From Lepus europaeus (taxonomy: Eukaryota; Chordata; Mammalia; Lagomorpha; Leporidae), in assembly GCF_033115175.1 (NCBI RefSeq), contig NC_084836.1, positions 64,099,097 through 64,163,096 of the forward strand: DNA of 64,000 bases. Reading direction: 5' to 3'. Made by a program: the position numbers and the translations under genes. Position 1 is the first letter of the stretch. Every line of letters begins with the position of its first letter. Below are positions 60,590 through 64,000 of the stretch, piece by piece. Under the pieces are notes generated by a model that saw nothing but the letters and a program-made list of their open reading frames with translations, did no database searches and had not been told where the DNA came from.

Positions 60590-61880
60590 GATGTGTGAGG
60601 ACATCCAGGACGCGCCCACAGGAGCAGGCAGAAAAGACGGCGTGTGTGCCCGTTTCCCCGGGAGGGGGACACGCTGTGACAACTTCAGCATCGTGTACTC
60701 CCACATAGAACTACCGGGGGCTAACCGACGTCACTGCTCCTTTCCGGCGCCGCGAACACCACCTCGGTGCCTCTCGCTCCAACCTGCGGTCCCCTATCTT
60801 CCCGCTGCAGCGTCAGGCAGGGAACTCGCGAAGACGCCAACCGCGCCGCTGGCGACCGGAAGCCGGAGCCTGCTTCTCACGGCTTCTTTCTCACACACGC
60901 TGGCGGGTGTCTGCGGGCCGCGCCGCTCCGCGCCCAGTTCCGGCCGGGCGAGCTCGCCCCGTTCGGAATCCTTCCCTTATTTAGACCTCGTCGCCAGCTC
61001 GGCCCCGGGCTCAGCCGGGCGGTCACGCAGAGGAAGCGGCTGCCCGCGGCTCCTGACCCGGAATCGGATCCCGGCCCCGCCCCCGCGCCGCGCCTCCCTC
61101 TGCAACAGGCGTGGGTCACGCTCTCGCTCGCTCTCTTTCTGCCGCCATCTTGGTTCCGCGTTCCCCGCACAGTAAGTGCTGTCCGCGCCGCTGCTCTCTA
61201 TCCGCAGCCATCCGCCCTTCTTGCAGGCCGGGCCGCCCCGGGGGTTGAGCGTTCGGGAGAATTGGAGGCTTTATGAGCCCACGGGATTTCTACTCGTCCC
61301 TGGGCCTCAGGACAAAATGGGGACTGCCGTTGGGGTCGGGCAAAAGCAGGGCATAAGGGCCGCGGGGGCCGCGGGCCCTGCGTCCGGGCCTGGGGACATG
61401 GGGGCCGTTGTCGTAGCCGGGCGGAAGCGGAGTGCGTGTACCGTTGGGAACGGCTTCGCAAGAACCCGGAGGTTACGGGGTCACGGCCTTCGCACCCCTC
61501 GCACCGTACTTTGACAAGCGAGTGTTGGGATTTAAGCGCCCCCACCCCCCGCGCCTTCTCCCCTCCTGACCCCCGAAGAGTGGGCAGAGGGGAGGGGGTT
61601 CGAGGTAGCGTCTGAAGCCCCCCGCGCTCGGGAGCCGGCCTGGAATGCCGCCGCTCGGGCGGAGAACGCACCGGCGGCCGCTGGCCTGGTGGGATTTGGA
61701 GTGTGGGATAAGACGAGCCCGGGCCACCGGGACGCCCCGTGTTTGCTGTGGGAAGCGACTCGAGGAGAGGTGATTGGCTTGCCGGAGGGAGACCTGAGGG
61801 TCGCGTCGTTTTCTGCCCGGTCCCTGCTGCCTTGGGGTGGGCGGGTTGTCGCCAGCTGTCGCGTGACGGAGTTATAAAGG
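60590..61880. promoter_or_regulatory. NACA: NACA CpG-island promoter
   Basis: G+C- and CpG-rich DNA surrounds the first NACA exon. Visible motifs include CGACGTCA at 60,726-60,733 (CRE-like) and ACCGGAAGC at 60,855-60,863 (ETS-like). No TATA box is obvious. Long open frames here reflect base composition, not genes. Confidence 0.85.
61131..61171 (+). other. NACA: NACA exon 1, non-coding, with TOP-like start
   Basis: CTCTCTTTCT at 61,131-61,140 is a pyrimidine tract suited to a 5'TOP start. It is followed by GCCGCCATCTTGG, a YY1-type element often found just after the start of translation-machinery genes. The exon ends ..CCGCACA before the donor GTAAGT at 61,172. The exact transcription start is inferred. 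Confidence 0.8.
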
Positions 61881-61888
61881 ATACTTGA

Positions 61889-64000
<2,112 letters not shown>

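Noticed and set aside
60591-61276. Two overlapping open frames of 170-195 codons in the CpG island
   Set aside because: Stop codons are rare in such GC-rich DNA by chance. The frames cross the NACA exon 1 donor and show no known domain.

Overview
This window is vertebrate nuclear DNA from a leporid lagomorph, most likely the European rabbit (Oryctolagus cuniculus). The main clue is about ninety copies of the lagomorph C-repeat SINE (CSINE), a tRNA-derived element. It has a recognisable head (GGCCGGCGCTGTGGC), a box-B-like GGTTCTAGTCC or GGTTCGAGTCC, a CT-rich 3' block, and either an AAATAAATAAATCTT tail (older type) or a pure A tail (younger type). SINEs fill very roughly 40 percent of the window. 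Older layers are also present: L1, L2 and MIR pieces, MaLR-type LTRs and DNA-transposon fossils. SINE and other repeat boundaries are read by eye and are good to about 10 bp; exon and target-site-duplication coordinates were counted base by base.

Layout. Positions 1-30,200 are intergenic. I find no protein-coding exon there, only repeats separated by short unclassified stretches. From 30,290 a CpG-rich promoter with ZNF143/STAF-, NRF1- and E2F-like sites leads into PRIM1, the catalytic small subunit (p49) of DNA primase. All 13 coding exons lie on the + strand from 30,458 to 55,924. They join in frame to 1,263 nt, giving 420 residues plus a stop, the length I know for human PRIM1. Catalytic Asp109, Asp111 and Asp306, the SGRRGVH motif and the zinc-binding cysteines are all present. 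Two introns are unusual. Intron 4 has a GC donor (GC-AG). Intron 7 is a minor-spliceosome (U12-type) AT-AC intron with a near-consensus 5' site and branch site.

An AATAAA at 55,998 probably ends PRIM1. About 5 kb of SINE-rich spacer follows. At 60,590-61,880 a second CpG island carries the promoter and non-coding first exon of NACA (nascent polypeptide-associated complex alpha). Its first coding exon lies at 61,953-62,024. The rest of NACA lies beyond the right edge, and its intron runs to 64,000 with no recognisable SINE. The order PRIM1 then NACA on one strand matches human 12q13.3. In human, HSD17B6 runs divergently from PRIM1; none of its coding exons is visible here.

Functionally the window joins two housekeeping genes: PRIM1 makes RNA primers with PRIM2 and DNA polymerase alpha, and NACA binds nascent chains at the ribosome. 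I found no operon, CRISPR array or previously undescribed gene system. The points most worth a second look are the U12 AT-AC and GC-AG introns in PRIM1, a 33-bp U2 snRNA 5' fragment flanked by a perfect 13-bp target-site duplication, several SINE-in-SINE nests with intact duplications (some insertions young enough to be polymorphic), and a head-to-head SINE palindrome in PRIM1 intron 4.
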